Shown: positions 25,278 through 34,960, numbered from the stretch's first letter. The stretch: 64,000 nucleotides of DNA from CAIKLP01 sp039798705 (GCA_039798705.1 JBDKFN010000003.1:1-64000), one strand, 5' to 3'. Program-made: numbers and translations. The notes: generated by a model not told the origin, from the letters alone.

Positions 25278-26663
25278 TTATTTTAAAGGATATATTCCAA
25301 TAAATACGCCACCAGATTTTTGATAATAGATTGGCTTGATACACTCAATTTGATCTATTAATTCATCAGGGAAATTAAAAATATTGGAATATAAAATATA
25401 TTGTGAATTGCTATCCGCATAAGATATAAACCTACTAGTATCTCCATTTAATTCTAATATTTCTCTTGAATCTAAATTAGGAAATCCTGAAGCAACTTTT
25501 GCTAGTGGAATATTTTTTTCATTTAGAAAATCTATCGCATTTGCTCTTAAGCAATAATACGGGATATGCGCTGGTGTTGCATCCCAACCCATTGCTACTT
25601 TTTTAGGATAAACTAAAATACTTCCAATTAAGAAAGAACTAAATATTATTAAAAAAGTTAAAAACTGATGATTGGGAAATACAATTGAGCTGTTTTTCAA
25701 AACAAATAATAGCATCAAAAAATAAATTGGCAAATAATAACGATGTCCGACTAAACCATCTGCAAATAAAGTATTCATTGCAAATACAACAATGAAAACG
25801 AGTATTGCAATAGTCAAGCTACGATTTGATTTGTAAATATTTTGGCCTTTCCAAAAAAATACAATTGCCAATATTAGTAATGCAATTCTTCCGAAGTCAA
25901 CCAATCGCCATGCAAATAAAAAAGCGTTCTTTAGCATTTGAAAGCTTGAAACCCTCTGAAACGAAGAAGCCCACGGTGAGTCTGAATGAAATCCAATCCA
26001 ACCACTATGCTGATAATGTAAATACAACCATGTGAAAGCGATGGCTACAGCTGGTGTAAAATATAAAATGGTTTGCTTAAGTTCATTGATAAAATTTAAA
26101 CTTTTCCAATTACTTAATACAATAGATAAAAAAGCTGCGAACAAAACCATCATGCCTCTTAAAGAAATTAAGCCCAATGGAATTAAAATAAATGCGAGCA
26201 AATAATACTTTTTATCTAAATATAAATTAATCGCTGTAATGAATAATGCCATTAATACCACATCAGGAGAGACCAACAAAGATTGAGCTAAAAGTGTTGG
26301 CTCAATTAAAATTAATATCGATGCGAAAAATAAATTAGTTCCACTTAACCAACGGCTTAGTAATTTAGGCACTTGGTATGCAATGACTAATAAAAAAGGG
26401 ACCATTGCAAAATGTGATACAATTAATGATTTCCCAAATAAAAGCCAAGTAAAAGCAATGTAAATACCGAAAAGCGGTGGATGCCCACTGTCTAAATTGT
26501 TCGGCAGGTATATGGTATTAAAATTATTTTCCAAGAAAAAATGGGGATGCCTTGAGGCAAACTGCACCATATCTCCAAAGAAAATATGGTTACGACATGC
26601 AAATGTTAATAGCAAGTATAAACCGGCAAAAAAGTAAAAAAGTAATTTTTGATTATATTTCAT
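25278..26663 (-). CDS. GT39/ArnT-like membrane glycosyltransferase
   Basis: Integral membrane protein of about 461 residues with roughly 10-12 helices. The early loop has FFGDMVQFASRHPHFF and LDSGHPPLFGIY, the acidic residue and HPP element typical of the dolichyl-phosphate-mannose mannosyltransferase/ArnT family (PMT_2), which moves a sugar from a lipid carrier. The frame is open up to 26687, but the ATG at 26663 is chosen because it avoids overlap with the upstream gene, lies one base after its stop (TAA-T-ATG) and puts basic residues before helix 1. The acceptor is unknown. Confidence 0.72.
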   Translation of the reverse strand: MKYNQKLLFYFFAGLYLLLTFACRNHIFFGDMVQFASRHPHFFLENNFNTIYLPNNLDSGHPPLFGIYIAFTWLLFGKSLIVSHFAMVPFLLVIAYQVPKLLSRWLSGTNLFFASILILIEPTLLAQSLLVSPDVVLMALFITAINLYLDKKYYLLAFILIPLGLISLRGMMVLFAAFLSIVLSNWKSLNFINELKQTILYFTPAVAIAFTWLYLHYQHSGWIGFHSDSPWASSFQRVSSFQMLKNAFLFAWRLVDFGRIALLILAIVFFWKGQNIYKSNRSLTIAILVFIVVFAMNTLFADGLVGHRYYLPIYFLMLLFVLKNSSIVFPNHQFLTFLIIFSSFLIGSILVYPKKVAMGWDATPAHIPYYCLRANAIDFLNEKNIPLAKVASGFPNLDSREILELNGDTSRFISYADSNSQYILYSNIFNFPDELIDQIECIKPIYYQKSGGVFIGIYPLK

Positions 26664-26664
26664 A

Positions 26665-27102
26665 TTAACTTGAATGATCAGAAACAATAACCCATTTGCC
26701 TTTTATTCTTTTAAATATTAAAGTGAAATATCCGCTTAATATATCGTTTGTTCTCGTGAGTTTCCAAGAACCACTTACAAACGCACATTTGCTTGTTATC
26801 AATTCCACTTTTAAATTACCAAAATCTAAAACTCCCATAGCGTTTCGATTGGGATAGGACTTTAAATAATTATTCAATGTGTTTTCCCAACCATATTTTG
26901 GTCCACTTTTGCCAATAAAAACTAAAGAGTCTGAGTGCCAATAGCCTTCCATATAAGCTTTTAAATTACCTTCATTCCATGCAATTCTTTGATTTTCAAG
27001 TACCAAATTGATTTTCTTTACTGCTGGTTGTGCATTTAACACAGTAGCTAATGAAATAAAAAACAGAAAACACGATATAAAAAATGTTTGTTGAATACGC
27101 AT
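26665..27102 (-). CDS. Exported SnoaL/NTF2-like protein (DUF4440 type)
   Basis: From the ATG at 27102 a 145-residue protein with signal peptide MRIQQTFFISCFLFFISLAT, cleaved near NAQP. The mature part is one NTF2-like fold: NQRIAWNEGNLKAYMEGYW, a middle section with FGNLKVELI, and GYFTLIFKRIKGKWVIVSDH at the end, the usual DUF4440/SnoaL-like closing strand and helix. Such domains bind small ligands or act as enzymes; nothing here tells which. An upstream in-frame start at 27153 would spoil the signal peptide. It is translationally coupled to the GT39-like gene. Confidence 0.75.
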   Translation of the reverse strand: MRIQQTFFISCFLFFISLATVLNAQPAVKKINLVLENQRIAWNEGNLKAYMEGYWHSDSLVFIGKSGPKYGWENTLNNYLKSYPNRNAMGVLDFGNLKVELITSKCAFVSGSWKLTRTNDILSGYFTLIFKRIKGKWVIVSDHSS

Positions 27103-27176
27103 GAATTTATTCTTGATATAATGTAAATTTAGCATTCCAAAAACCATATACAATACAATTTGTTAAATTATCAAAA

Positions 27177-28442
27177 ATGGAGAATAGAATATTAGGCTTA
27201 ATCATCGTTTGTATATGTTTGATAGGTGTTGATTTTTATGTGCTTTCGGCTATTAAATCTACATTTAATCCAAAAAAAATCAAGAGAAATAACCGTTTTG
27301 TTTTGGCTTATTGGCTAGTTGTTGCCTTTACAATTTCTGGAGTGTTTTTAGGTATTTATTTTTCTATCAGCAGAGGATTAAGAACAACACTATTTGTATG
27401 GTTCTTTATTCACTATTTTAGTAAATTATTTGCTGTCCCGTTTTTTCTAATTGATGACATCAAAAGATTATCTGCTTGGTTATATCTAAAAACTAAAAAA
27501 GAGCAAAAAATAATTGAAGACGTTTTAGAAAACAAAAATAATAATACCATTTCAAGGTCTGAATTCTTGAGCAAAACAGGAATGGTTATGGCTGGCTTAC
27601 CCTTTGTAGCGTTGAATTTTGGGATTTTATCAAATAATGTATATGACTATAAAATAAAGCGCAAAAAAATATACCTTCCTAATTTACCAAAAGCATTTGA
27701 TGGTTTTAAAATTGGACAAATTTCAGATATTCATTCTGGAAGTTTTGATAATAAATTAGCTGTTAAAGGTGGAGTAGAAATGTTAAATGCAGAAAAATGT
27801 GATGCGATATTTTTTACCGGTGACCTTGTAAATGATCAGACAAAAGAAATGGCTGATTACATGAATGTTTTTGATAAAATTAAAGCGCCGCTTGGTGTAT
27901 TTTCAATATTTGGTAATCATGATTATGGCGACTACAAACAATGGCCTAGCCTTGCTGCTAAAAATCAAAACTTAGCTGATTTAGTAAAAGTCCATGAAAG
28001 ACTTGGTTGGGATCTATTAAGAAACGAGAATAGAAGAATAAAAGTTGGAAACGAATCTATCGCGATTATTGGGGTTGAAAATTGGAGTTCTTCTAAACGA
28101 TTCCCTAAAAAAGGTCGATTAGACTTAGCCACTAATGGAATTGAAAAAGAAGAGGTGCAACTACTCTTATCCCACGACCCAAGCCATTGGAGAGCACAAG
28201 TGGTGAAAGAATATCCAGCTATTGACATGATGTTTGCAGGACATACCCATGGAATGCAGGTTGGTTTTGAATTTGGTGATATTCAATGGAGCCCAGCTCA
28301 ATTTGTATATCCAGAATGGTCAGGCTTATATCAACAAGAAAAGCAAAAACTTTACGTCAATGTTGGATATGGCTTTTTAGGATATCCTGGAAGAATTGGC
28401 ATATTGCCTGAGATTACTATTTTCGAATTAAAAAGCGCTTAA
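27177..28442 (+). CDS. Membrane-anchored calcineurin-like metallophosphoesterase
   Basis: A 421-residue protein with about three N-terminal membrane helices (near 5-25, 42-63 and 70-92), a charged linker, a further hydrophobic segment (133-152), and a metallophosphoesterase domain (about 175-418). All metal and phosphate motifs are present: Asp184 and His186 (SDIHSG), Asp216 (GDLVND), Asn247-His248 (GNHDY), His333 (LSHDP), and His356 and His358 (GHTHG). It resembles the YkuE/YaeI group, which acts on phospholipids such as UDP-diacylglucosamine or similar substrates at the membrane. The actual substrate is not deducible. The next gene starts 2 bases after its stop. Confidence 0.87.
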   Translation: MENRILGLIIVCICLIGVDFYVLSAIKSTFNPKKIKRNNRFVLAYWLVVAFTISGVFLGIYFSISRGLRTTLFVWFFIHYFSKLFAVPFFLIDDIKRLSAWLYLKTKKEQKIIEDVLENKNNNTISRSEFLSKTGMVMAGLPFVALNFGILSNNVYDYKIKRKKIYLPNLPKAFDGFKIGQISDIHSGSFDNKLAVKGGVEMLNAEKCDAIFFTGDLVNDQTKEMADYMNVFDKIKAPLGVFSIFGNHDYGDYKQWPSLAAKNQNLADLVKVHERLGWDLLRNENRRIKVGNESIAIIGVENWSSSKRFPKKGRLDLATNGIEKEEVQLLLSHDPSHWRAQVVKEYPAIDMMFAGHTHGMQVGFEFGDIQWSPAQFVYPEWSGLYQQEKQKLYVNVGYGFLGYPGRIGILPEITIFELKSA

Positions 28443-28444
28443 TA

Positions 28445-29278
28445 ATGCTTACCCAAGCCATTGCTAGCTTTTTTAAAAAAAACAAAATATTAATCGCTTT
28501 TGCTGCATCGAGTCAAGTTTTGTTGACATATTTGATATTCAGAATACCATTTAATATTCCAATACTCCTATTTGTATTTATTGCGACAAACTTCATTTAT
28601 TTAATTTCAGAAGATTTTTCATCTTTTAAAATTTCAATTTTTCAGAACAGGTGGAGGACGAAAAACTTTATTTTGTTATTAGAAATTATTTCGCTTTTTA
28701 AATTAGCGCTAGGTTTTAAAGTAGCTCAAATGATTTTAATAACGCTTTTAGGAATTATAGCTATAAGTTACAACTACCCTTTCAAATTCAATAAAAATGG
28801 CACTTACAGGATAAGAGAAGCAAAATTCATGAAACTTTTTGTGATCGTATTTGTCTGGTCTGCTAGTACAGTTATTTTTCCCTTATTATATTTTAAAATA
28901 AATCCGCTGATCTTAATATTGTTTTTTATAAATAGTGCATTGCTGATAAGTATAGTTAGTTTAAAATTTGATATCAAAGATTATTTCAAAGACACATTAG
29001 AAAAATTAAAATCTATTCCAGTTTTAATTGGCCCAAAGCAAACAAAAAAACTATTGAATAGACTGATGTTAATTTATTTTATCTCTACCATTAGTTTAGT
29101 TTATTTTATTGAATGGCCTATAGTAGTTGCTTTACTTTTGAACTTGATTTATAGCTATTGGTTAATTTTTAAATACCCATGGGAAAAAGGTGAATGGTAT
29201 TACCAAGTTTTATTAGATGGCATTTTGATAAGTCAAGCATTTATTGTTTGGATTGGAAAAATTTATTTAATATTGTAG
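28445..29278 (+). CDS. UbiA-like membrane protein with degenerate first motif
   Basis: A 277-residue protein with about eight membrane helices. The segment FDIKDYFKDTLEKLKSIP (175-192), with Asp176 and Asp179 followed by PVLIGPKQT, matches the second aspartate motif and the PV-x-x-G element of UbiA prenyltransferases. The region where the first motif (NDxxD) should be, around residues 49-58 (NFIYLISEDF), keeps only a single acidic pair. So the fold is probably UbiA-like but prenyl diphosphate binding may be altered or lost. It directly follows the metallophosphoesterase and may be translationally coupled to it. Confidence 0.6.
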   Translation: MLTQAIASFFKKNKILIAFAASSQVLLTYLIFRIPFNIPILLFVFIATNFIYLISEDFSSFKISIFQNRWRTKNFILLLEIISLFKLALGFKVAQMILITLLGIIAISYNYPFKFNKNGTYRIREAKFMKLFVIVFVWSASTVIFPLLYFKINPLILILFFINSALLISIVSLKFDIKDYFKDTLEKLKSIPVLIGPKQTKKLLNRLMLIYFISTISLVYFIEWPIVVALLLNLIYSYWLIFKYPWEKGEWYYQVLLDGILISQAFIVWIGKIYLIL

Positions 29279-29288
29279 GTAGAAGATT

Positions 29289-29783
29289 ATGAAAAACAAA
29301 TCAATCATTGGTGGCGCCTGTATTCTATACAGCTTAAGCATTTTAAGCGCATGTGCGCCAGAAAGAAAAGACTCTATAAAGAGTTTGAAATGGATGCTTG
29401 GAAAATGGGAAAGCCATTCGGCAGATGGTGTACTAATTGAGGAATGGACAAAAGCCAATGACTCTACATTTATTGGCCATGCAATTAGTATCTCAAATGA
29501 AGGAGACACTACGTTTTCGGAAATCTCAAACATCAAAGAAAGAGCAGGTACAATTACCTATGAATTAGCGGTAAACGAAATAGATACTGCTGAATTTGTG
29601 ATGACTCAAAACGATTCTAGTAGCGTTTTTGAAAATGAAGACAATGATTACCCTAAATTAATAGTTTACAAAAAACAAGGCAAAGATTCTTTGTACGCTA
29701 AAATTGAAGGCGAAGTAGATGGATCAAATTCAAAAGAAGAATTTACCTACGTAAAAATCAAAAAGAAAAGTAGTATTTTTTAA
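29289..29783 (+). CDS. DUF6265-like lipoprotein
   Basis: A 164-residue lipoprotein (lipobox LSAC, Cys21) whose mature part starts SLKWMLGKWESHSADGVLIEEWT and continues with strands TFIGHAISI, GTITYELAV and SLYAKIEGEV, an up-and-down beta-barrel of the DUF6265 type. These are common in Bacteroidota and have no known activity. It lies 10 bases after the UbiA-like gene. Its stop abuts the stop of the convergent response regulator gene. Confidence 0.7.
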   Translation: MKNKSIIGGACILYSLSILSACAPERKDSIKSLKWMLGKWESHSADGVLIEEWTKANDSTFIGHAISISNEGDTTFSEISNIKERAGTITYELAVNEIDTAEFVMTQNDSSSVFENEDNDYPKLIVYKKQGKDSLYAKIEGEVDGSNSKEEFTYVKIKKKSSIF

Positions 29784-30476
29784 TTAAGCTATTGCGAACT
29801 TATAACCAATGCCTCTTACCGTCTGAACAAATAAAGGCATTTCAGGGTTAACCTCAATTTTTTTACGCAACCTAACAATGTGCATATCTAATGTTCTGGT
29901 ATTTACATCTGAATTATATCCCCAAACTACCAACATCAATTCTTCACGATTAATTACTTTGTTTCGGTGCTTTAAGAAGTAAAGTAATATTCTATTTTCT
30001 AAAATTGTGAGCTCAATTTTTTTACCCTCTCTCATCAACAAATGCGTATTTGGATGGTGCTCCATATTCGCAAACTTTATTACATCAGACTTTTCAGCAT
30101 TCATGATGTAATTGACTTTATTATTTAAAAGTGCGATCAACACCTCCATGTTAAATGGCTTTGTAATATAGTCTGAAACGCCAAAGTGATAGGCATCTAT
30201 TTTGTCAATATCTTGCGCCTTTGCAGTAACCATGATGACAATTCCTGTATAATCCTGCTGTCTAACTGAAGTACAAACATCCATACCAGATTTTCCAGGA
30301 AGCATCCAGTCCAATAATACAATATGTGGTTGCTCTGTTAGAATTAATGATTCTGCTGTATTACCGTCAGCTGCTTCTATAACTTGAAAACCTTCGGCAA
30401 TTAACCTTTGTGCGATTAATAAACGCATATTTTCATCGTCTTCGATGACTGCAATTTTAACTTGATTTATGTCCAT
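29784..30476 (-). CDS. OmpR/PhoB-family response regulator
   Basis: DNA-binding response regulator of about 230 residues. The receiver domain has the acidic pair Asp13-Asp14 (IEDDE), phospho-acceptor Asp56 (VLLDWMLPG), Thr84 (MVTAK) and Lys106 (ITKPF). The C-terminal winged-helix domain (about 130-228) ends with RTLDMHIVRLRKKIE and VRGIGYKF, the OmpR/PhoB type. The ATG at 30476 is preferred over an in-frame TTG at 30491. It follows the histidine kinase gene and is almost certainly its partner. Targets are unknown. Confidence 0.93.
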   Translation of the reverse strand: MDINQVKIAVIEDDENMRLLIAQRLIAEGFQVIEAADGNTAESLILTEQPHIVLLDWMLPGKSGMDVCTSVRQQDYTGIVIMVTAKAQDIDKIDAYHFGVSDYITKPFNMEVLIALLNNKVNYIMNAEKSDVIKFANMEHHPNTHLLMREGKKIELTILENRILLYFLKHRNKVINREELMLVVWGYNSDVNTRTLDMHIVRLRKKIEVNPEMPLFVQTVRGIGYKFAIA

Positions 30477-30508
30477 AGCTTTATTTGACAAAAATAAAAT
30501 ATAAATGG

Positions 30509-32200
30509 TTAGCTTTTTGTAACAAGCTCATTATAATTGAGTGGCAAAGTGACGATAAATTCAGACCCAAGGCCTAATTCGCTTTTTACAGCTATATCAC
30601 CGTCCATAAAATTCGCAACTTCCTTACAAAATGATAAACCGATACCAACACTTCCATTCTGATTAAATTGGTTTTCAATTCGATAAAACTTCTTAAACAC
30701 ATTCCTTTGTTCATTTTTTGGAATGCCAATTCCTTTGTCAATGAACCTAAAAACAATCTCTTGTTTTCTTTGCGCAACAATAATATTTAATTCACGATGC
30801 TGTGGTTGTGAATACTTATAAGCATTGTCAAATAAATTTTGAAATAAACTTATCAATAAAACTTTATCAGAATAAATAACATCTAGGCCATTCAACTCAT
30901 ATTGAATTTTAAAGTCTGGGTATTTAATTTGATAAGCATCTATTAATTCTGAAATCAAATTTGATAAATGAATTTCTTGTATGCTCACCTGTAAAGAGCG
31001 ATTTTCAAGTTGTGTTAGCGAAAGTAGCTTATTCATTAAATCATTTAATTTATCCGCTTCTTCATCTAAAATCCTAACATATAAATCTTTTTCTTTCAAG
31101 GTAAGTTCCGCTTTAGACTTCATGTTATTTGCCGCAATTTTAATTACACTTACAGGTGTTTTAAATTCATGCGTTAAATTATTTAAAAAATCATATTGTA
31201 ATTTATAAAGTTTAGAATTGATGCTGAGGTTTCTGTAAATAAGAACAGCAATAACCAACATAATAATATAGAACGCCGCAATTCCAATTGCAATAGGCGC
31301 AAAGAGCATTCTTACCCTATTAGAAAAAAACGATTTAGAAGAAATAAAATAAAGTTGATATCCTGAAAATGCACCTGATAAAGCAATGCTAGTAGTCAAG
31401 TAATGTTTATCATTCGCTAACGAGTCGTAGGTTACAGGCTTTACATAAATGTGCTCATACAAACTTGGACTATTATTAATGATTGGCAATCGATCTGGAT
31501 CTAATTCAAATGTCAACATGTCTTGATCGAAAGAAACGGACACAGGCACATCTAATTTGCTGATTGCTTGATATATTTTTATGTCTGCAGCAGAAGGAAC
31601 GTTGATGAATGTGATTTGCTTATCGTTGAAAGTATAAAATGATTTAAATATTTGATCGACCGATATAGCCGTAGTTGAATCGTAGTTGCCAATGAAATCT
31701 GCGTATTTTAAAACACACTTCGTAAAATTATTCGCATCTGTTCCACTAAAATCACCGAATTGATGAGTCCTAAATAAACACTTAGCTGTTTTCTGATTTA
31801 ATTGATCAATCTTGTAAATTGCATTAACGCCAATTGCAAGTTTCTCTTGCTTGAAACCGTCTTCAATAGGCATATTCCCAACATTGATATCATAAAACGT
31901 AATAGACTTTATAAAGGAGTCTGTCTTAAAAAAATTCTTAGCAATTTTAATAATTGATTGCTGATTTAAGAATCCGTTATGTATAGAAATTTTTGGTATT
32001 TTATTAAAAACTAAATCATTATAGGGCTGAAGCGTTTCTTCTAAAACTTCAACCTTATTAGTTGCAAATTGAGACTCCACTACCTTTTGCGTAAAATTAT
32101 AGCCAAAAAAAAGCGCGATTAAAAAGGTAATGGTCAATACTACAATGAAAATAGGAATAAGGGCAAAGTTCCTTCTATATGCAGGGTTATTATTCTTCAT
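30509..32200 (-). CDS. Two-component sensor histidine kinase with large periplasmic domain
   Basis: A 563-residue membrane kinase. Membrane segments at about 13-34 and 298-322 enclose a periplasmic domain of roughly 265 residues that I do not recognise. There is no HAMP linker: the second helix leads almost directly into HisKA, with phospho-acceptor His344 in LTHEFKTPVS. The ATPase domain has the N box (QNLFDNAYKYS, Asn455 and Asn459), G1 (DKGIGIP, 488-494) and G2 (GSVGIGLS, 516-523), so kinase activity is expected. The periplasmic part contains two cysteines (141 and 162) that could form a disulfide. The response regulator gene follows. Confidence 0.92.
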   Translation of the reverse strand: MKNNNPAYRRNFALIPIFIVVLTITFLIALFFGYNFTQKVVESQFATNKVEVLEETLQPYNDLVFNKIPKISIHNGFLNQQSIIKIAKNFFKTDSFIKSITFYDINVGNMPIEDGFKQEKLAIGVNAIYKIDQLNQKTAKCLFRTHQFGDFSGTDANNFTKCVLKYADFIGNYDSTTAISVDQIFKSFYTFNDKQITFINVPSAADIKIYQAISKLDVPVSVSFDQDMLTFELDPDRLPIINNSPSLYEHIYVKPVTYDSLANDKHYLTTSIALSGAFSGYQLYFISSKSFFSNRVRMLFAPIAIGIAAFYIIMLVIAVLIYRNLSINSKLYKLQYDFLNNLTHEFKTPVSVIKIAANNMKSKAELTLKEKDLYVRILDEEADKLNDLMNKLLSLTQLENRSLQVSIQEIHLSNLISELIDAYQIKYPDFKIQYELNGLDVIYSDKVLLISLFQNLFDNAYKYSQPQHRELNIIVAQRKQEIVFRFIDKGIGIPKNEQRNVFKKFYRIENQFNQNGSVGIGLSFCKEVANFMDGDIAVKSELGLGSEFIVTLPLNYNELVTKS

Positions 32201-32274
32201 CTATTGACTTAATTTTAAAATTATAAAAACAATTGATTTAGTTAAATCTATAACATTTTCATAAATTAGCCATT

Positions 32275-34086
32275 ATGAAAAACGCTAAACTTCTTTTACT
32301 TTTTGCGATGTTATTGCTAGGGCTTCATGCCAATAGCCAGTCTCAAAATGATGAATTGTTAGCTAAACAATACCTGTCAAATGGAGAGACCGATAAAGCA
32401 ATTGTTTTATTGGAACAAATATACTCAAAAGAGCCCGCTAATGAATCAAACTATAGGCTATTTGTAAGCACCTTGTTACAAAACAAACAATTTGAAAAGG
32501 CAGAGAAAACTATTAAAAAAAGACCTAAAAATAATTACCCAAATGCGATTTATCATTTCGATTTAGGGCGATTATATCTAGCTCAGAAACTAGAGAAAAA
32601 AGCTGAAAAAGAATTTGAAAAATCTGTTCATTATGTGGGCGATAATTTAGAAAATGTAAGCCGTTTAGTTGACCTCTTTTTTGATATCAACGAATTAGAT
32701 TATATAAAAACAATTATTGAAGAACAAAGACTAAAGCAAAACAATCCTAGCTTATTTAACAATGAATTAGCGAAAGTTTATTTTATTCAAAATAATAAAA
32801 CTGCAATAATTGAAGAACAATTAAATTTTATTCAATCGGGTTTAATTTCTGTTCAACAAGCACAAAATGCTTTTAAAGATTACCTTACAGAGGAGAAAGA
32901 GTTGCAAATTCTGCGTAATGTATTATTGAAAAAATCTCAAATCAATCCGAATTTTAGTTTTTATAATGAACTGCTCTGCTGGGTTTATGTGCAATTAAAA
33001 GATTTTGATGCTGGTCTTATTCAAACTATCGCTATTGATAATATCAGACACAACGAAGGAGAAGATGTTTTTAATTATGCTGCTATATGTGCCGAAAACG
33101 AAGCGTTTGATATAGCAATCAAAGCATATCAATATATTATTTCTAAAGGGATTGATAACGAGTTGCTCGCAAATTCTAAACTAAATCTGCTTTTATTGCA
33201 AAAAAAACAAGCAATAAAAATTACAAATGAACCTGCCAAACTCCTTTATCTAAAACAATTATTTGAAAGCTACATTCAATTAAATGAAGGAAGCAACAGG
33301 TCAGCAATTGCAAGAAAAGCATATGCAGATTTACTTGCATACTATTTACAAGATCCGATTTTAGCAAGTGCTGTTTTAGAAAAAATACTAGATGATCAAA
33401 TTGGGAAGCCTAACTTCTTAAACGAATGCAAGCTCTTGCTAGGTGATATTTATTTAATGACTGGAGAAGTTTGGGAAGCCGCTTTGCTTTACGGTCAAGT
33501 TGACAAAGCGAATAAAGACGAGCCTATTGGACAAATGGCGAAATTTAAAAACGCTCAACTTGCCTATTATACATCCGAATTTGAATGGGCAAAATCTCAA
33601 TTGGATATTTTAAAGTCTTCTACGAGTCAGCTTATAGCGAACGATGCGATAAATCTTAGCCTATTGATTGCAGACAATACAAATTTAGATTCGAATACAG
33701 CTGCATTGTCTTTATATGCAAAAGCAGATTTATTGATTATTCAACGCCAATACGTTAAAGCCAATGCTGTTTTAGATAGTATTAATTTACTTTTCCCTGG
33801 TCATGAATTGGCAGATGATATTTTATGGACTAAATCACAAATTGATTTAAAAAAGAATGACACCCTTGCGGCAATAGATAAACTAAATAAAATCGTTTCG
33901 CTATACGCAGATGGCATTTGGGCAGATGATGCCTTATTCTGTATTGCAACAACCTATGGCATAATCATGAATGATCGAAAAAGAGGCATGGAATATTTGC
34001 AAAAATTAATCAACGAAAATCCTGGAAGTTTATATGTTGTAGAGGCACGCAGACTTTATCGCAAATGGAGAGGCGACGAATTATAA
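32275..34086 (+). CDS. Exported tetratricopeptide-repeat protein
   Basis: A 603-residue protein with a signal peptide (MKNAKLLLLFAMLLLGLHANSQ) and TPR-like helical pairs along most of its length, clear at about 30-130 (YRLFVSTLLQNKQFEKAEKT, YHFDLGRLYLAQKLEKKAEK), in the middle, and at 500-590 (DDALFCIATTYGIIMNDRKR). It carries no enzymatic motif. Such periplasmic TPR proteins usually hold protein complexes together. It is divergent from the kinase gene with a 74-base AT-rich gap, and is followed 21 bases later by a DUF4286-like gene. Confidence 0.78.
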   Translation: MKNAKLLLLFAMLLLGLHANSQSQNDELLAKQYLSNGETDKAIVLLEQIYSKEPANESNYRLFVSTLLQNKQFEKAEKTIKKRPKNNYPNAIYHFDLGRLYLAQKLEKKAEKEFEKSVHYVGDNLENVSRLVDLFFDINELDYIKTIIEEQRLKQNNPSLFNNELAKVYFIQNNKTAIIEEQLNFIQSGLISVQQAQNAFKDYLTEEKELQILRNVLLKKSQINPNFSFYNELLCWVYVQLKDFDAGLIQTIAIDNIRHNEGEDVFNYAAICAENEAFDIAIKAYQYIISKGIDNELLANSKLNLLLLQKKQAIKITNEPAKLLYLKQLFESYIQLNEGSNRSAIARKAYADLLAYYLQDPILASAVLEKILDDQIGKPNFLNECKLLLGDIYLMTGEVWEAALLYGQVDKANKDEPIGQMAKFKNAQLAYYTSEFEWAKSQLDILKSSTSQLIANDAINLSLLIADNTNLDSNTAALSLYAKADLLIIQRQYVKANAVLDSINLLFPGHELADDILWTKSQIDLKKNDTLAAIDKLNKIVSLYADGIWADDALFCIATTYGIIMNDRKRGMEYLQKLINENPGSLYVVEARRLYRKWRGDEL

Positions 34087-34107
34087 TTTTTTTTAATACT
34101 TTAGCAT

Positions 34108-34410
34108 ATGATTTTATATAGCGTAACCGTAAACATAGATCCAGAAATTCATGACGAATGGCTTAGCTGGATGAAAGAAGTGCATGTGCCAGAAGTATTA
34201 AACACTGGCTGTTTCAGTAGCAACAAAATATTGAGATTATTAGATCCGCCTCAAGAAGGAATCACTTATTCATTTCAATATGTTGCTCCTTCAATGGAAA
34301 AATTAAAAGAGTACCAAACAAATTTTGCGCCTGCCTTACAAGCGGATCATCAAAATAAATACGCAAACCGATTTGCCGCATTCCGAACTATTTTAGAAAT
34401 AATTTCATGA
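34108..34410 (+). CDS. DUF4286-like small protein
   Basis: A 100-residue cytoplasmic protein beginning MILYSVTVNIDPEIHDEWLSWM and containing HVPEVLNTGCF, YSFQYVAPSMEKLKEYQTNF and HQNKYANRFAAFRTILE. This is the DUF4286 pattern, a dimeric alpha/beta-barrel-like (ferredoxin-type) fold of unknown role found widely in Bacteroidota. It overlaps rfbC by 4 bases (ATGA), implying coupled translation, but no functional link with sugar nucleotide synthesis is known to me. Confidence 0.78.
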   Translation: MILYSVTVNIDPEIHDEWLSWMKEVHVPEVLNTGCFSSNKILRLLDPPQEGITYSFQYVAPSMEKLKEYQTNFAPALQADHQNKYANRFAAFRTILEIIS

Positions 34411-34949
34411 AAATAATTACCACCCCAATTGCTGGTTTATTAGTAATAGAACCTAAAGTATGGAAAGACGATCGCGGTTACTTTTATGAAAGTTTTCGTG
34501 CAGACTTTTTTAAGGACCAACAAATAGACTTGACGCTGGTTCAAGACAATCAGTCATTATCACAGAAAGGAACCATTAGAGGATTACACTTTCAAGCTCC
34601 TCCATTTGAACAGGGAAAACTAGTTCGCGTTTTACAAGGTGCGGTACTTGATGTAGCAGTTGATATTAGAAAAGATTCTCCAACCTATGGCCAATCTTTT
34701 TCTATTGAACTAAATGACCAAAACCATTTACAGCTTTGGATTCCACCTGGTTTTGCCCACGGTTTCTCCACTTTAGCCGACCACACTATATTCTGTTATA
34801 AATGCTCTAATTACTACCATAAAGCTTCAGAAGGCGGCATCTGTTTCAACGATGAAACACTTGCAATTGACTGGAAAGTGGAAGGAAAGTACATTTCAGA
34901 AAAGGACTATTTATTACCTAAGTTTAAAGATTTAGTAAGTCCATTTTAA
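34407..34949 (+). CDS. rfbC: dTDP-4-dehydrorhamnose 3,5-epimerase
   Basis: RmlC/RfbC converts dTDP-4-keto-6-deoxyglucose to the L-lyxo keto form in dTDP-rhamnose synthesis. The 180-residue protein is a full cupin of normal length with the active-site His61 (RGLHFQ), Lys71 (GKLVRV) and Tyr131 in the expected places, and WIPPGFAHGF at 111-120. rfbA, rfbB and rfbD are not in the window, so it is a lone member here. A strong palindromic terminator follows. Confidence 0.94.
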   Translation: MKIITTPIAGLLVIEPKVWKDDRGYFYESFRADFFKDQQIDLTLVQDNQSLSQKGTIRGLHFQAPPFEQGKLVRVLQGAVLDVAVDIRKDSPTYGQSFSIELNDQNHLQLWIPPGFAHGFSTLADHTIFCYKCSNYYHKASEGGICFNDETLAIDWKVEGKYISEKDYLLPKFKDLVSPF

Positions 34950-34960
34950 AAAAATTCATA

